DNA of 64,000 nucleotides from Methylobacterium sp. J-070 (GTDB lineage: Bacteria > Pseudomonadota > Alphaproteobacteria > Rhizobiales > Beijerinckiaceae). Positions 46,211 through 54,050 of the stretch are shown here, one piece after another. The first letter of the stretch is position 1. The number at the start of each line of letters is the position of its first letter. The notes beneath the pieces are model-generated. The model was not told the DNA's origin. It made no database searches and saw nothing but the letters and a program-made list of their open reading frames with translations. The translations under genes and the position numbers were made by a program. The stretch covers positions 1-64,000 of the forward strand of contig NZ_JAKSXX010000063.1 of assembly GCF_022829385.1 (NCBI RefSeq), read 5' to 3'.

Positions 46211-46636
46211 ATGGCCCAGGGTCCTGATTCGCGCCAGACGGGCGCCTCCGCCGGTGCCTCGAGCATCCAGAGCCTGATCGGCGACGCCCTGCGGGAGACC
46301 AACGAGCTCGCCCGCAAGGAGATCGCGCTGTTCCGCGCCGAGATGGCCGGCAACGTCCGCCAGCTCATCGTCGGGCTCGCCTGCATGGTCGGATCGGCGG
46401 TGTTCGCCGTGGTCGCCCTGCTGGTGCTGATCGGGGCCCTCGTGAAGTGGCTCGCCACGATCGTGGGCTCCGAGTGGCTCTCGGCCCTGATCGTCGGCGG
46501 CGTGCTGCTGGTCCTCGCCCTCGGGATGGCGCTGTGGGCGCGCAGCGCCCTCTCCCTCTCGACCCTGGCCCCGAAGCGCACCACGCGCCAGGTCCGTCAG
46601 GATGCCCAGGCCCTCTCGGAGCGCGTGTCCGGATGA
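46211..46636 (+). CDS. Phage-holin-family membrane protein (Holin-X / DUF1469 type)
   Basis: 141 residues from ATG 46211, 4 bases after the previous stop. An N-terminal amphipathic helix (QSLIGDALRETNELARKEIA) precedes two membrane helices, about 62-85 (LIVGLACMVGSAVFAVVALL) and about 93-115 (LSALIVGGVLLVLALGMALW). This is the pattern of chromosomally encoded 'phage holin family' proteins that occur with DUF883 and DUF3618 proteins in stress operons; there is no phage context here. Function is not established. Confidence 0.75.
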   Translation: MAQGPDSRQTGASAGASSIQSLIGDALRETNELARKEIALFRAEMAGNVRQLIVGLACMVGSAVFAVVALLVLIGALVKWLATIVGSEWLSALIVGGVLLVLALGMALWARSALSLSTLAPKRTTRQVRQDAQALSERVSG

Positions 46637-47013
46637 GTACGATGAACGACCTCGAGAAGGAGATCGAGGAGAGCCGGGCCCGGCTCGACGACACGATCGA
46701 CCGCATCCAGGGGCGGCTCTCGGTGCCGAACCTCGTGGACGAGATGCTGGGCAATGCCCGGCGCATGCCGGCCCTGAACAGCACCTACGACAGTGCCCTC
46801 GAGGCCGTGCGCCGCAATCCCGTGCCGGTGCTGCTGATCGCGGCGGGCGTCGGCCTGCTGTTCAGCCGGATGGCGCGCGACGCCGAGCGCCGGCGCACGG
46901 AAGTCTCGGCCGCGCGCGTGTCCGCCCTGAACACCGGCGCGGCCCGCAGCTACGACCCCGATCTGCCCACCGTACGCCCCGCCCGGGATCCGCTGGACAC
47001 GACCGAGATCTGA
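46633..47013 (+). CDS. DUF3618 domain protein
   Basis: 126 residues, ATG overlapping the previous TGA (ATGA). DUF3618 is recognised by LEKEIEESRARLDDTIDRIQ-GRLS at the N-terminus and the membrane segment NPVPVLLIAAGVGLLFSRM at about 60-80. The C-terminal 45 residues are disordered-looking. The family is found next to holin-like and DUF883 proteins; function unknown. Confidence 0.8.
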   Translation: MSTMNDLEKEIEESRARLDDTIDRIQGRLSVPNLVDEMLGNARRMPALNSTYDSALEAVRRNPVPVLLIAAGVGLLFSRMARDAERRRTEVSAARVSALNTGAARSYDPDLPTVRPARDPLDTTEI

Positions 47014-47086
47014 ACGCCGGGCCGGGAGGCCGGGCAGACCGGCGCCGAATGCCGGCCGCCGAGACCGAACATCCGAGGACAACGCC

Positions 47087-47872
47087 ATGACCGACAAGCC
47101 GGGCACGCCCGCCACCCCGTCCAGCCTCCCCGAGCAGCACGCCGCCGCGGCGGGGATGCCGCACGGTGCCGGTGACACGACCCTGCGGCCGGATCCGGCC
47201 GGCCACGGCGACCCGGGTGCACCCGGCGCGGCGGCGGGCGACTTCACCCTCCGACCCGATCCGCGCGGCCTGCACGACCCGCTCCCGCACGGCGCGGCGA
47301 CGGGCTCGATAGACGCGGCCTCCGCGGCCCGGGAGGGGGTCCGTGCCGCCGGCGACCGCGCCGCGGACCTCGCCGGACAGGCGCGGCGGACGGTGTCGGA
47401 CCTCGCCGACACGGTCAACGACCGCCTCGGCGGCGTGGCCGACCAAGCGCGCGACCGTGCCTCCATGGTCTACGACGATGCGCGCGAGCGCGCCGGCGCG
47501 CTCCACCGGCGCAACATGCAGGCGCTGGACGACCTGACGAGCCAGGGCATCGACGGCATCAACCGCGGCCGCACCGCCGTCGAGCGCTTCGTGGACGACA
47601 ACCCGCTCCTCGTCGGCGTGGTCGGCGTGGCCGCGGGCCTGCTGCTCGGCGCGCTGCTGCCGCGCACCCGCCAGGAGGACCGCAACATCGGTCCCTGGGC
47701 CGACGAGGTGCGCGACCAGGGCCTGCGCTACGCCCGCGAGGTCACCAATATCGGCCGCGAATTCGTCCAGACCGCCCTGGATCCCGACAACCTCAACGCC
47801 GCCGCCCGCAAGGTGGCGGATCCGGACGGCCACAAGCCGCCGGAGGGGGAGCGGACCCAGCACAATCTCTGA
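47087..47872 (+). CDS. LEA/DUF883-like amphipathic membrane protein
   Basis: 261 residues. Residues 25-70 contain a duplicated motif, TTLRPDPAGHGDPG and FTLRPDPRGLHDPL. Residues 75-165 form repetitive Ala/Arg/Asp amphipathic helices (AAREGVRAAGDRAADLAGQA, RRTVSDLADTVNDRLGGVAD, MVYDDARERAGALHRR), resembling late-embryogenesis-abundant or apolipoprotein-type helices. A membrane helix follows at about 183-203 (NPLLVGVVGVAAGLLLGALL), then about 60 soluble residues. It closes the four-gene set. A role in envelope protection under stress or desiccation is inference only. Confidence 0.6.
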   Translation: MTDKPGTPATPSSLPEQHAAAAGMPHGAGDTTLRPDPAGHGDPGAPGAAAGDFTLRPDPRGLHDPLPHGAATGSIDAASAAREGVRAAGDRAADLAGQARRTVSDLADTVNDRLGGVADQARDRASMVYDDARERAGALHRRNMQALDDLTSQGIDGINRGRTAVERFVDDNPLLVGVVGVAAGLLLGALLPRTRQEDRNIGPWADEVRDQGLRYAREVTNIGREFVQTALDPDNLNAAARKVADPDGHKPPEGERTQHNL

Positions 47873-47945
47873 GCCGGGCTTCGGTCCAGGCCCCGGCGCG
47901 ACGCAGCCGCGCCGGCCTCACGCCCGGTCCGGCCGTCCCTTGGCC

Positions 47946-47965
47946 GGCGCCCCGATCCGGGCGCC
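47946..47965. terminator. Hairpin between convergent genes
   Basis: GGCGCCC (47946..47952) pairs with GGGCGCC (47959..47965) around CGATCC, just beyond the matB stop on the minus strand and 73 bases past the previous gene's stop. Confidence 0.4.
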
Positions 47966-47969
47966 CGGA

Positions 47970-49478
47970 TCAGTCCCGATACAGCTCCGCATGCGCCGTC
48001 CGGAGCAGGTTCTTCTGCACCTTGCCCATGGTGTTGCGGGGCAGCTCGTCCACGAACAGGACGCGCTTGGGGCATTTGAACCGGGCGAGCCGACCCTCCA
48101 GGGCGGCCTGGATGCCGGCCTCGTCCGGGCAGCCCGGGCCGCCCACCACCACGGCGGTGACCGCCTCGCCGAAATCCGGGTGGCTCAGGCCGATCACCGC
48201 GGACTCGACCACGCCCGGCAGGGCGTCGATCTCGGTCTCGACCTCCTTCGGGTAGACGTTGAAGCCCCCCGAGATGATCAGGTCCTTGCCGCGCCCGACG
48301 ATGTGGACGTAGCCCCGCCCGTCGACCTTGCCGAGGTCCCCGGTGATGAAGAACCCGTCGGCCTTGAATTCGGCCGCGGTCTTCTCGGGCATGCGCCAGT
48401 ACCCCTGGAACACGTTCGGGCCCTTCACCTCGATCATCCCGACCGCGTCGGGCCCGAGGGCCGCGCCGGTCTCCGGATCGACCACCCGCAGGGACACGCC
48501 CGGCAGGGGGAAGCCCACCGTGCCGGCGACCCGGTCGCCCGCATAGGGGTTCGAGGTGCTCATGTTGGTCTCGGTCATGCCGTAGCGCTCGAGGATGGCG
48601 TGGCCGGTGCGGGCCTGCCAGTCCCGGTGCGTCTCGGCAAGCAGCGGCGCCGAGCCCGACACGAACAGGCGCATGCCCCGGGCCGCCTCCGGCGTGAGGC
48701 CGGGCTCCTTGAGGAGGCGCGTGTAGAAGGTCGGCACGCCCATCAGCACGGTGGCCCGCGGCATCAGGTCCAGGATCAGCTTCGGGTCGAGGCGCGGCAG
48801 GAACAGCATGGAGCCGCCGCTCGCCAGGACCGTGTTGGTCGCCACGAACAGCCCGTGGGTGTGGAACACCGGCAGGGCGTGGATCAGCACGTCGTCGGCG
48901 GTGAAGCGCCAGGATTCCACCAGGGTGCGGGCGTTCGACGCGAGGTTGTCGTGGGTCAGCATGGCGCCCTTGGAGCGCCCGGTCGTGCCCGAGGTGTAGA
49001 GGATCGCCGCGAGATCCTGCGGGCCCCGGGCCACGTCGGGGACGTCCCCCGCCTGCCGGTCCGCGGCCTCGGCGGCGCTGCCGCGGCCCTCGGCGTCGAG
49101 GGTCCAGACCGCGCGGACGCCGGACGCGGCCTCGGCGAGGGCGGCGCGCTTGCCCGGGTCGCAGACGAACACCGCGGGCTCGGCGTCGCCCAGGAAGTAG
49201 GCGATCTCCGCCGGGGTGTAGGCGGTGTTGAGCGGCAGGAACACCGCCCCCGCCCGGACCACGCCGAGGTAGAGGAAAATCACCTCGGGGCTCTTCTCGA
49301 CCTGCACGGCCACCCGGTCGCCGGGGGCCACCCCCGCCGCCCGCAGGGCCGCCGCGTAGGCGCCGGAGCGGGCGATCAGGTCCGCATAGGTGGTGCGGCG
49401 CCCGTCGGGCGTCTCGAGCACGGTCTTGGCGGGATCGGGAACGCCGTCCCGGATCAGGGAGAAGAGGTGATTGGTCAT
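47970..49478 (-). CDS. matB: Malonyl-CoA synthetase
   Basis: 502 residues, ANL-superfamily acyl-CoA synthetase of the MatB type, forming malonyl-CoA from malonate, CoA and ATP. The phosphate loop is ILYTSGTTGRSKGAMLTHDN (about 155-175). Further blocks are RYGMTETNMSTSNPY-type ILERYGMTETNMSTSNPYAG, DGFFITGDLGKVDGRGYVHI and the catalytic-lysine end LPRNTMGKVQKNLLR. The TETNM-S region and length agree with malonate rather than acetate enzymes. The gene for malonyl-CoA decarboxylase is 1.2 kb away, so malonate to acetyl-CoA catabolism is the likely context. Confidence 0.88.
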   Translation of the reverse strand: MTNHLFSLIRDGVPDPAKTVLETPDGRRTTYADLIARSGAYAAALRAAGVAPGDRVAVQVEKSPEVIFLYLGVVRAGAVFLPLNTAYTPAEIAYFLGDAEPAVFVCDPGKRAALAEAASGVRAVWTLDAEGRGSAAEAADRQAGDVPDVARGPQDLAAILYTSGTTGRSKGAMLTHDNLASNARTLVESWRFTADDVLIHALPVFHTHGLFVATNTVLASGGSMLFLPRLDPKLILDLMPRATVLMGVPTFYTRLLKEPGLTPEAARGMRLFVSGSAPLLAETHRDWQARTGHAILERYGMTETNMSTSNPYAGDRVAGTVGFPLPGVSLRVVDPETGAALGPDAVGMIEVKGPNVFQGYWRMPEKTAAEFKADGFFITGDLGKVDGRGYVHIVGRGKDLIISGGFNVYPKEVETEIDALPGVVESAVIGLSHPDFGEAVTAVVVGGPGCPDEAGIQAALEGRLARFKCPKRVLFVDELPRNTMGKVQKNLLRTAHAELYRD

Positions 49479-49555
49479 CGGGCGGCTTGAGCTGTCGCGG
49501 GCCTTGCGTGTCTCCCGCACCCATAGCCGCCTCGGGGGCCTTCCGGCGAGCCCTT

Positions 49556-50005
49556 TCAGGCGGCGAGCCGCTGCCGCGACGACAGGAAGGCGCCCTCCGG
49601 GGCCCGTTCGGGCGCGAACAGGCCGAGGCCGATGGGCGCCGGCATGCCGACATAGATCGCCTCCATGCCGCCGCGCCCATAGGCCTCGTGCCAGAAGCCG
49701 GAACCCTTGGAGTCCCGGGAGAACTCCCGCCACCACGTGCGGTGCGGCTCCGAGCGGGTGAAGCGCTCCAGGCTCTCCAGGTCCCGCCAGTACTGGCGCA
49801 TGCCGATATGGGTCAGCCCGAAGACCAGGGTCTCGTGCGCCAGGAGCCCGTCCGGCTGCGCGCGCACCGAGGCCGCGATGCCGCGCCCGAGGCCCAGCAG
49901 CGCGCGCAGGCCGCGCCAGCGGGTGACCCGGAAGCCGAGATAGACCACCACGAGGTCGGGATAGGCGGAGAGATCCACGGAGCGTCGGACGGGGGCACCT
50001 TGCAT
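49556..50005 (-). CDS. DUF4188 domain protein (monooxygenase-like)
   Basis: 149 residues from ATG 50005; ATG 50041 would place the start inside the divergent operator. The pattern LVVVYLGFRVTRWRGLRALL, HETLVFGLTHIGMRQYWRDLE, TWWREFSRDSKGSGFWHEAY and EAIYVGMPAPIGLGLF matches DUF4188, a small family with a dimeric alpha-beta barrel-like pattern, sometimes named monooxygenase without proof. It is divergent from the TetR gene and is the obvious candidate target of that repressor. Confidence 0.7.
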   Translation of the reverse strand: MQGAPVRRSVDLSAYPDLVVVYLGFRVTRWRGLRALLGLGRGIAASVRAQPDGLLAHETLVFGLTHIGMRQYWRDLESLERFTRSEPHRTWWREFSRDSKGSGFWHEAYGRGGMEAIYVGMPAPIGLGLFAPERAPEGAFLSSRQRLAA

Positions 50006-50033
50006 GACGCGGTCTCCTGGGTCTGTATGCACC

Positions 50034-50057
50034 GTAAACATGGAGCCGTATGATTAC
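50034..50057. promoter_or_regulatory. Operator-like dyad in the divergent tetR/DUF4188 region
   Basis: GTAAACAT (50034..50041) and ATGATTAC (50050..50057) form an 8-bp inverted repeat (one mismatch) with an 8-bp spacer. The right arm includes the tetR start codon. Only 44 bases separate the two genes, so one site could shut both promoters. Confidence 0.5.
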
Positions 50058-50634
50058 AGTGTCAACATCCGATCGGGAGAGGACCTACCACCACGGCGAC
50101 CTGCGGGCGGCCCTGGTCGCGGCGGCCCTGGACCTTCTGGAGGCCGGGGGAGAGGCGGCGCTGTCGCTGCGCGCGGTGGCCCGGGCCTGCGGGGTCTCCG
50201 CCATGGCGCCCTACCGCCACTTTGCCGGCAAGGAGGATCTCCTGGAGGCGGTCGCCGCCCGGGGCTTCGCCGACCTCGCGGCCCGGCTGGAGGCGGCCGA
50301 CGCCGCCGCCGAGGGGGGAGAGGCGCTCGCCGCGCAGGGGGCGGCCTACGTGACCTTCGCGTGCCGTCACCCGGCCCTGTTCCGGCTCATGTTCATGAGG
50401 CCCTGCCGGGGGCCGGTCGGATCCGAGGCCTACCGGATCCTGGAGCGCCGGGCGGCCGCCCTCGCGGGGCCCGCCATGGGCGCCGAGGACCTGACGCTCG
50501 CCGCCTGGTCGCTGGTGCACGGCCTCGCCGCGCTGATCCTCGACCGCCGGGTGCCGCTGGAGGGCGAGGCCGCGGAGGCCCTGGCCCGGCGGATCACCCT
50601 GGCCTTCGCCGCCCGGTTGACGGCGGCGGGCTGA
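50050..50634 (+). CDS. TetR family transcriptional regulator
   Basis: 194 residues. N-terminal helix-turn-helix (about 12-60): TYHHGDLRAALVAAALDLLE, AALSLRAVARACGVSAMAPY and YRHFAGKEDLLEAVAARGF. The ligand domain carries the WHG-type end AAWSLVHGLAALILDRRVPL. It probably represses itself and the divergent DUF4188 gene via the dyad overlapping its own start; whether it also controls matB or mcd is unknown. The effector could be an acyl-CoA or a small acid but nothing in the sequence proves it. Confidence 0.85.
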   Translation: MITVSTSDRERTYHHGDLRAALVAAALDLLEAGGEAALSLRAVARACGVSAMAPYRHFAGKEDLLEAVAARGFADLAARLEAADAAAEGGEALAAQGAAYVTFACRHPALFRLMFMRPCRGPVGSEAYRILERRAAALAGPAMGAEDLTLAAWSLVHGLAALILDRRVPLEGEAAEALARRITLAFAARLTAAG

Positions 50635-50635
50635 G

Positions 50636-52045
50636 TCACGCCTCGGCCAGCACCACGGCCCGCGGCGGCGGCAGCTTGGCGCGCAGCTCCCGGGTCACCG
50701 CCGGCGCGGCCACCACGGTGCCGAGATTGGCGTAGGTCTCGTGGTTCCGCTCGATGGCGGCGAGGTCGTAGAGGTAGTTGACCATCAGGCCGTGCGACTG
50801 CGCCAGCCCCTTCGTCGAGGTGTCGCCGAGGAAGTTGATCCGGTCGAGGCGCGCGCCGTTGCCGAGGTGGAACCGGGCCACGGGGTCGAGGGGGCGGCCG
50901 CGCTCGTTCTTGGCGCGCAGGAAATAGGCCGCCGCGGCCGGGATCAGCGCCTTGCGCACCGCCTCGGCCCGGACCTTGTCGGCGGCCCAGTCGGGATCGT
51001 CCAGCGCCCGCAGGGTCTCGACATCCTCGGGCAGCAGCCCCTGCGGGCTGTCGGCCCGGCGCTCCCGGGCCAGCCACGCGGAGAAGCCCGGCACCGGCGA
51101 GAGCGTCACGAAGGTCTTGAGCGTCGGCACCTCGCGGGTGAGGTCCTCCACCACCTGCTTGATCAGGAAGTTGCCGAAGGTGACGCCGGCGAGCCCCTTC
51201 TGGCAGTTCGAGATCGAGTAGAACACCGCCGTGGTGGCCGCCTGCGGCTGCAGCGGCTTGCGCGCCTGCGACAGGATCGGGGCGATCGCCGACGCGATCT
51301 GGTCGGTGAGCGCCACCTCCACGAAGATCAGCGGCTCGTCGGCCAGCGCCGGGTGGAAGAACGCGAAGCAGCGCCGGTCCGGCGGCTCGATCCGGGCCCG
51401 CAGGTCGTCCCAGCCGGTGATGGCGTGCACCGCCTCGTACCGGATGATCTTCTCCAGGATGTGCGCCGGCGTGGTCCAGTCGATGTGGCGCAGCACCAGG
51501 AAGCCGCGGTTGAACCACGAGGCGAACAGGTGCTCGAAGTCGCAATCGAGGCTGTCGACGGCGTCCAGCAGGGCGGGCTCCGTCGCCTCGCCGGTGCGGA
51601 GCGCCCGGCGCAGGTCGAGCAGGTCCTCGCGCATCCGCACGAGGCTGAGCGTGCCGCCGCGGGCGAGGTTGAGGCGGCGGATCAGCTCCTGGCTGCGCGG
51701 CTCGGCGGCCTCGTGCAGGGTGCCGAGCCGGGCCCGCGACGGCGCGGCCCGATAGGCGGCGATCGCCGCGTCGACGGCGGTGTGGTCCGCGTCGAAATCG
51801 AGCGCGATGGCGCGCAGGAAGGCGTGGCGCTCGGCCTGGCCGAAGCTCGCGTAGCGGTCCAGGATCAGGCGGGCGAGGGCCACCCCGGAGGCCTCGCCCC
51901 GGCGGGAGATCAGGTCCTCGCACAGCTTGACGAGGTCGCCCGCGCTGGCCCGGGAGGCGATGTCGCCGCGGGCGATCCCGATCAGGTCGCGGCCGCGCTC
52001 GCTGATGGTCTGAAGCAGGTCGCCGAAGAAGGAGATCGCCGCCAT
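50636..52045 (-). CDS. Malonyl-CoA decarboxylase
   Basis: 469 residues, typical of the single-chain MCD family that releases CO2 from malonyl-CoA to give acetyl-CoA. N-terminal helical domain (about 1-170), then a GNAT-like catalytic half with HITGWDDLRARIEPPDRRC-type HAITGWDDLRARIEPPDRR, AVFYSISNCQKGLAGVTFGN, FVTLSPVPGFSAWL and the C-terminal HLGNGARLDRINFLGD plus SHGLMVNYLYD, which contain the expected histidine and serine region. The stop faces the tetR stop with one base between. With MatB it forms a malonate assimilation pair. Confidence 0.92.
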   Translation of the reverse strand: MAAISFFGDLLQTISERGRDLIGIARGDIASRASAGDLVKLCEDLISRRGEASGVALARLILDRYASFGQAERHAFLRAIALDFDADHTAVDAAIAAYRAAPSRARLGTLHEAAEPRSQELIRRLNLARGGTLSLVRMREDLLDLRRALRTGEATEPALLDAVDSLDCDFEHLFASWFNRGFLVLRHIDWTTPAHILEKIIRYEAVHAITGWDDLRARIEPPDRRCFAFFHPALADEPLIFVEVALTDQIASAIAPILSQARKPLQPQAATTAVFYSISNCQKGLAGVTFGNFLIKQVVEDLTREVPTLKTFVTLSPVPGFSAWLARERRADSPQGLLPEDVETLRALDDPDWAADKVRAEAVRKALIPAAAAYFLRAKNERGRPLDPVARFHLGNGARLDRINFLGDTSTKGLAQSHGLMVNYLYDLAAIERNHETYANLGTVVAAPAVTRELRAKLPPPRAVVLAEA

Positions 52046-52295
52046 GACCCTCGTACTGGCTCCGCCGGTCCGGACCTGAAGCGCCGCAGGGCCCCCGACT
52101 CCGGCCCGGCGAGCGGAAGCGTGCGGAACCCACCGCCACCGAGTCCCGCGAGGGACCGGTCCGGGTTTCCGACGCCGCCCGCCAGTCTACGGCGGCGCTG
52201 CCGCCGCGACCAGAGCTTGACCGGTGCTGCCGGCGGGCTTCCAGCCTGCGGGAGCGGCACGAAGATCGTGTGACGGGTCGAAACGCCCGGATGCG

Positions 52296-52487
52296 TCAGA
52301 GCCGCTCGGCCACGGTGGTGAGGTCGGCCCGCTCCCGCCAGTCGCCGACGCCGTGCTGGCGGGCGAAGCGGAGTTCGGCCGCCCGGCGGGCGCGCTCCGG
52401 GTCGCGGGCCCGCATGATCTCGACGGACCCGATGGTGAAGGGCACCCCGAGGATCTCCTTGGCGAAGTCGACGCGGTAGTTCGGCAT
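52296..52487 (-). CDS. Small conserved-looking hypothetical protein
   Basis: 63 residues, MPNYRVDFAKEILGVPFTIG then SVEIMRARDPERARRAAELR and a C-terminal WRERADLTTVAERL. A good GGGAG site lies 6 bases upstream of the ATG, which supports translation. No membrane segment. The pattern of a short beta start and Arg-rich helix is found in many small proteobacterial proteins; no family is recognised. Confidence 0.6.
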   Translation of the reverse strand: MPNYRVDFAKEILGVPFTIGSVEIMRARDPERARRAAELRFARQHGVGDWRERADLTTVAERL

Positions 52488-52874
52488 CCCGTACTCCCTG
52501 CTGTGGCGGCTCCGGGCGTCCGCACGGAACGAAACCGCCCGCGTCTCCGTAATCCGGTGCGGAACCTGGATCGGCTCGACGCCCCGGATCCGTGTCCGCG
52601 GCGCCCGCTCGCGCGTGGCACGGCGCGGACCGCGTCGACGGCATATGGTGCTGGGGCGCCGCCGGTGAAGGGGCGCGGGGTGTTCCGGCAGGGATGCATC
52701 GCCGCAGCTTGCCGGGCGCCGCGCTCAGGCCGTATCGCACCCTTCTGCCGCACCCATCCGTCGCACCCTTCCGCCGCATCCCGCCGCCGCACCGTGCGGC
52801 TCGGACCTCCCGACCCTACACACGGACCCGGCCATGTCCCTTCCGCGGCGTCGCTGCCTGCCCTCGATCCCGTC
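52488..52874. other. Intergenic region before the MFS gene
   Basis: 387 bases without a supported gene. It holds a 26-bp tandem repeat of TCGCACCCTTC-type sequence at 52735-52786 (18 matching bases with one mismatch, repeated at 52761). Promoters for the flanking divergent genes should lie here. Confidence 0.5.
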
Positions 52875-54050
52875 ATGACCGCGCGCCTCGACGCGAAGGC
52901 CCGGCTCGGCCTGACGCTGATCGCCGGCGGCGCGGTCGCCAACATCTACTACAATCAGCCCCTGCTCGGCCTGATCGTGGCCGAGTTCGGCGACCGCGCC
53001 GCCCTGTGGGTGCCGACCACGGCGCTCGTGGGCTACGGGCTCGGCATCGTCGGGCTGGTGCCGCTCGGCGACGCCCTGCCGCGCCGCGCCCTGATCGTGG
53101 GGCAGTGCCTCGGCCTCGCCCTGGCGTTGCTGGCCGTGGGCCTCGCCCCGAACCTCGCGAGCCTCGCGCTGGCCCACTTGGTGGTCGGCGTGCTGGCCAG
53201 CGCGGCCCAGCAGGCGGTTCCGCTCGCGGCCGAACTCGCCCCGGACGCGAGCCGCGGGCGGATCGTCGGCCAGGTCATGACCGGGCTGCTGACCGGCATC
53301 CTGCTCGCCCGCACGGCGAGCGGGTTCGTGGGGGCGCATCTCGGCTGGCGGCCGGTCTTCCTCGTGGCCGCGCTCCTGGCGCTTGCCATGGCGGCCATCG
53401 CCCGCGCCACCCTGCCCCAAACCCCGCAGACGCACCCCCTGCGCTACCGCGCCCTGATGCTGTCGATCCTCCACCTCGCCCGCACGCAGCCGGTCCTGCG
53501 CACGGCGAGCCTGTCGCAGGCGCTGCTGTTTGCCGCGTTCAACGCCTTCTGGGCGACGCTGGCGCTGCTGGTGGAGGGGCCGCCCTTCGGGCTCACCGCC
53601 GCGGGCGCCGGGCTGTTCGGGGTGATCGGCGTCTGCGGGGCCTTCGTGGCGCCCCTCTCGGGCCGTTTCACCGACCGGCGGGGGGCGAAGCCCGTGGTGC
53701 TCGGCGGCAGCCTGATGGTCGCCCTGTCGTTCGTGGTCCTGTGGGCCGGGGGGACGTGGTCGCTCGCCGCGGTGGCGCTGGGGGTGCTGCTCATCGACAT
53801 CGGCATGAACGGGGCGCTCATCGCCAACCAGACCCGGGCCTACGCCCTGGTCCCGGGGGCGCGGGGGCGGATCAACACCGTGCTGTTCACGACCCTGTTC
53901 GTGTTCGGGGCGCTCGGCGCCTATGCCGGCTCGCAGGCTTTCCTTCTGGTCGGCTGGCCGGGGGTCTGCGCGGTCGGGCTCGCGTTCTCGGCGCTGGCGG
54001 TGATCGTGGCGGCGCGCGACCCGCACCCCCCGGGCGTGCGGACTACCTGA
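52875..54050 (+). CDS. MFS transporter
   Basis: 391 residues, 12 predicted membrane helices, major facilitator superfamily. The first helix carries GGAVANIYYNQPLLGLIVAE, typical of the YnfM/proteobacterial drug-efflux-like subgroup; loop 2-3 has the G-x-L-x-D-type GLVPLGDALPRRALI. A long upstream frame exists but ATG 52875 begins just before the first helix. Its last 8 bases overlap the 3' end of cobC on the other strand. Substrate unknown; the position does not argue for a cobalamin role. Confidence 0.8.
   Translation: MTARLDAKARLGLTLIAGGAVANIYYNQPLLGLIVAEFGDRAALWVPTTALVGYGLGIVGLVPLGDALPRRALIVGQCLGLALALLAVGLAPNLASLALAHLVVGVLASAAQQAVPLAAELAPDASRGRIVGQVMTGLLTGILLARTASGFVGAHLGWRPVFLVAALLALAMAAIARATLPQTPQTHPLRYRALMLSILHLARTQPVLRTASLSQALLFAAFNAFWATLALLVEGPPFGLTAAGAGLFGVIGVCGAFVAPLSGRFTDRRGAKPVVLGGSLMVALSFVVLWAGGTWSLAAVALGVLLIDIGMNGALIANQTRAYALVPGARGRINTVLFTTLFVFGALGAYAGSQAFLLVGWPGVCAVGLAFSALAVIVAARDPHPPGVRTT

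Noticed and set aside
46211..46636. Holin-like protein as a sign of a prophage
   Set aside because: Neighbours are DUF883/DUF3618-type proteins and trehalose genes; there are no phage structural, lysis or integrase genes.
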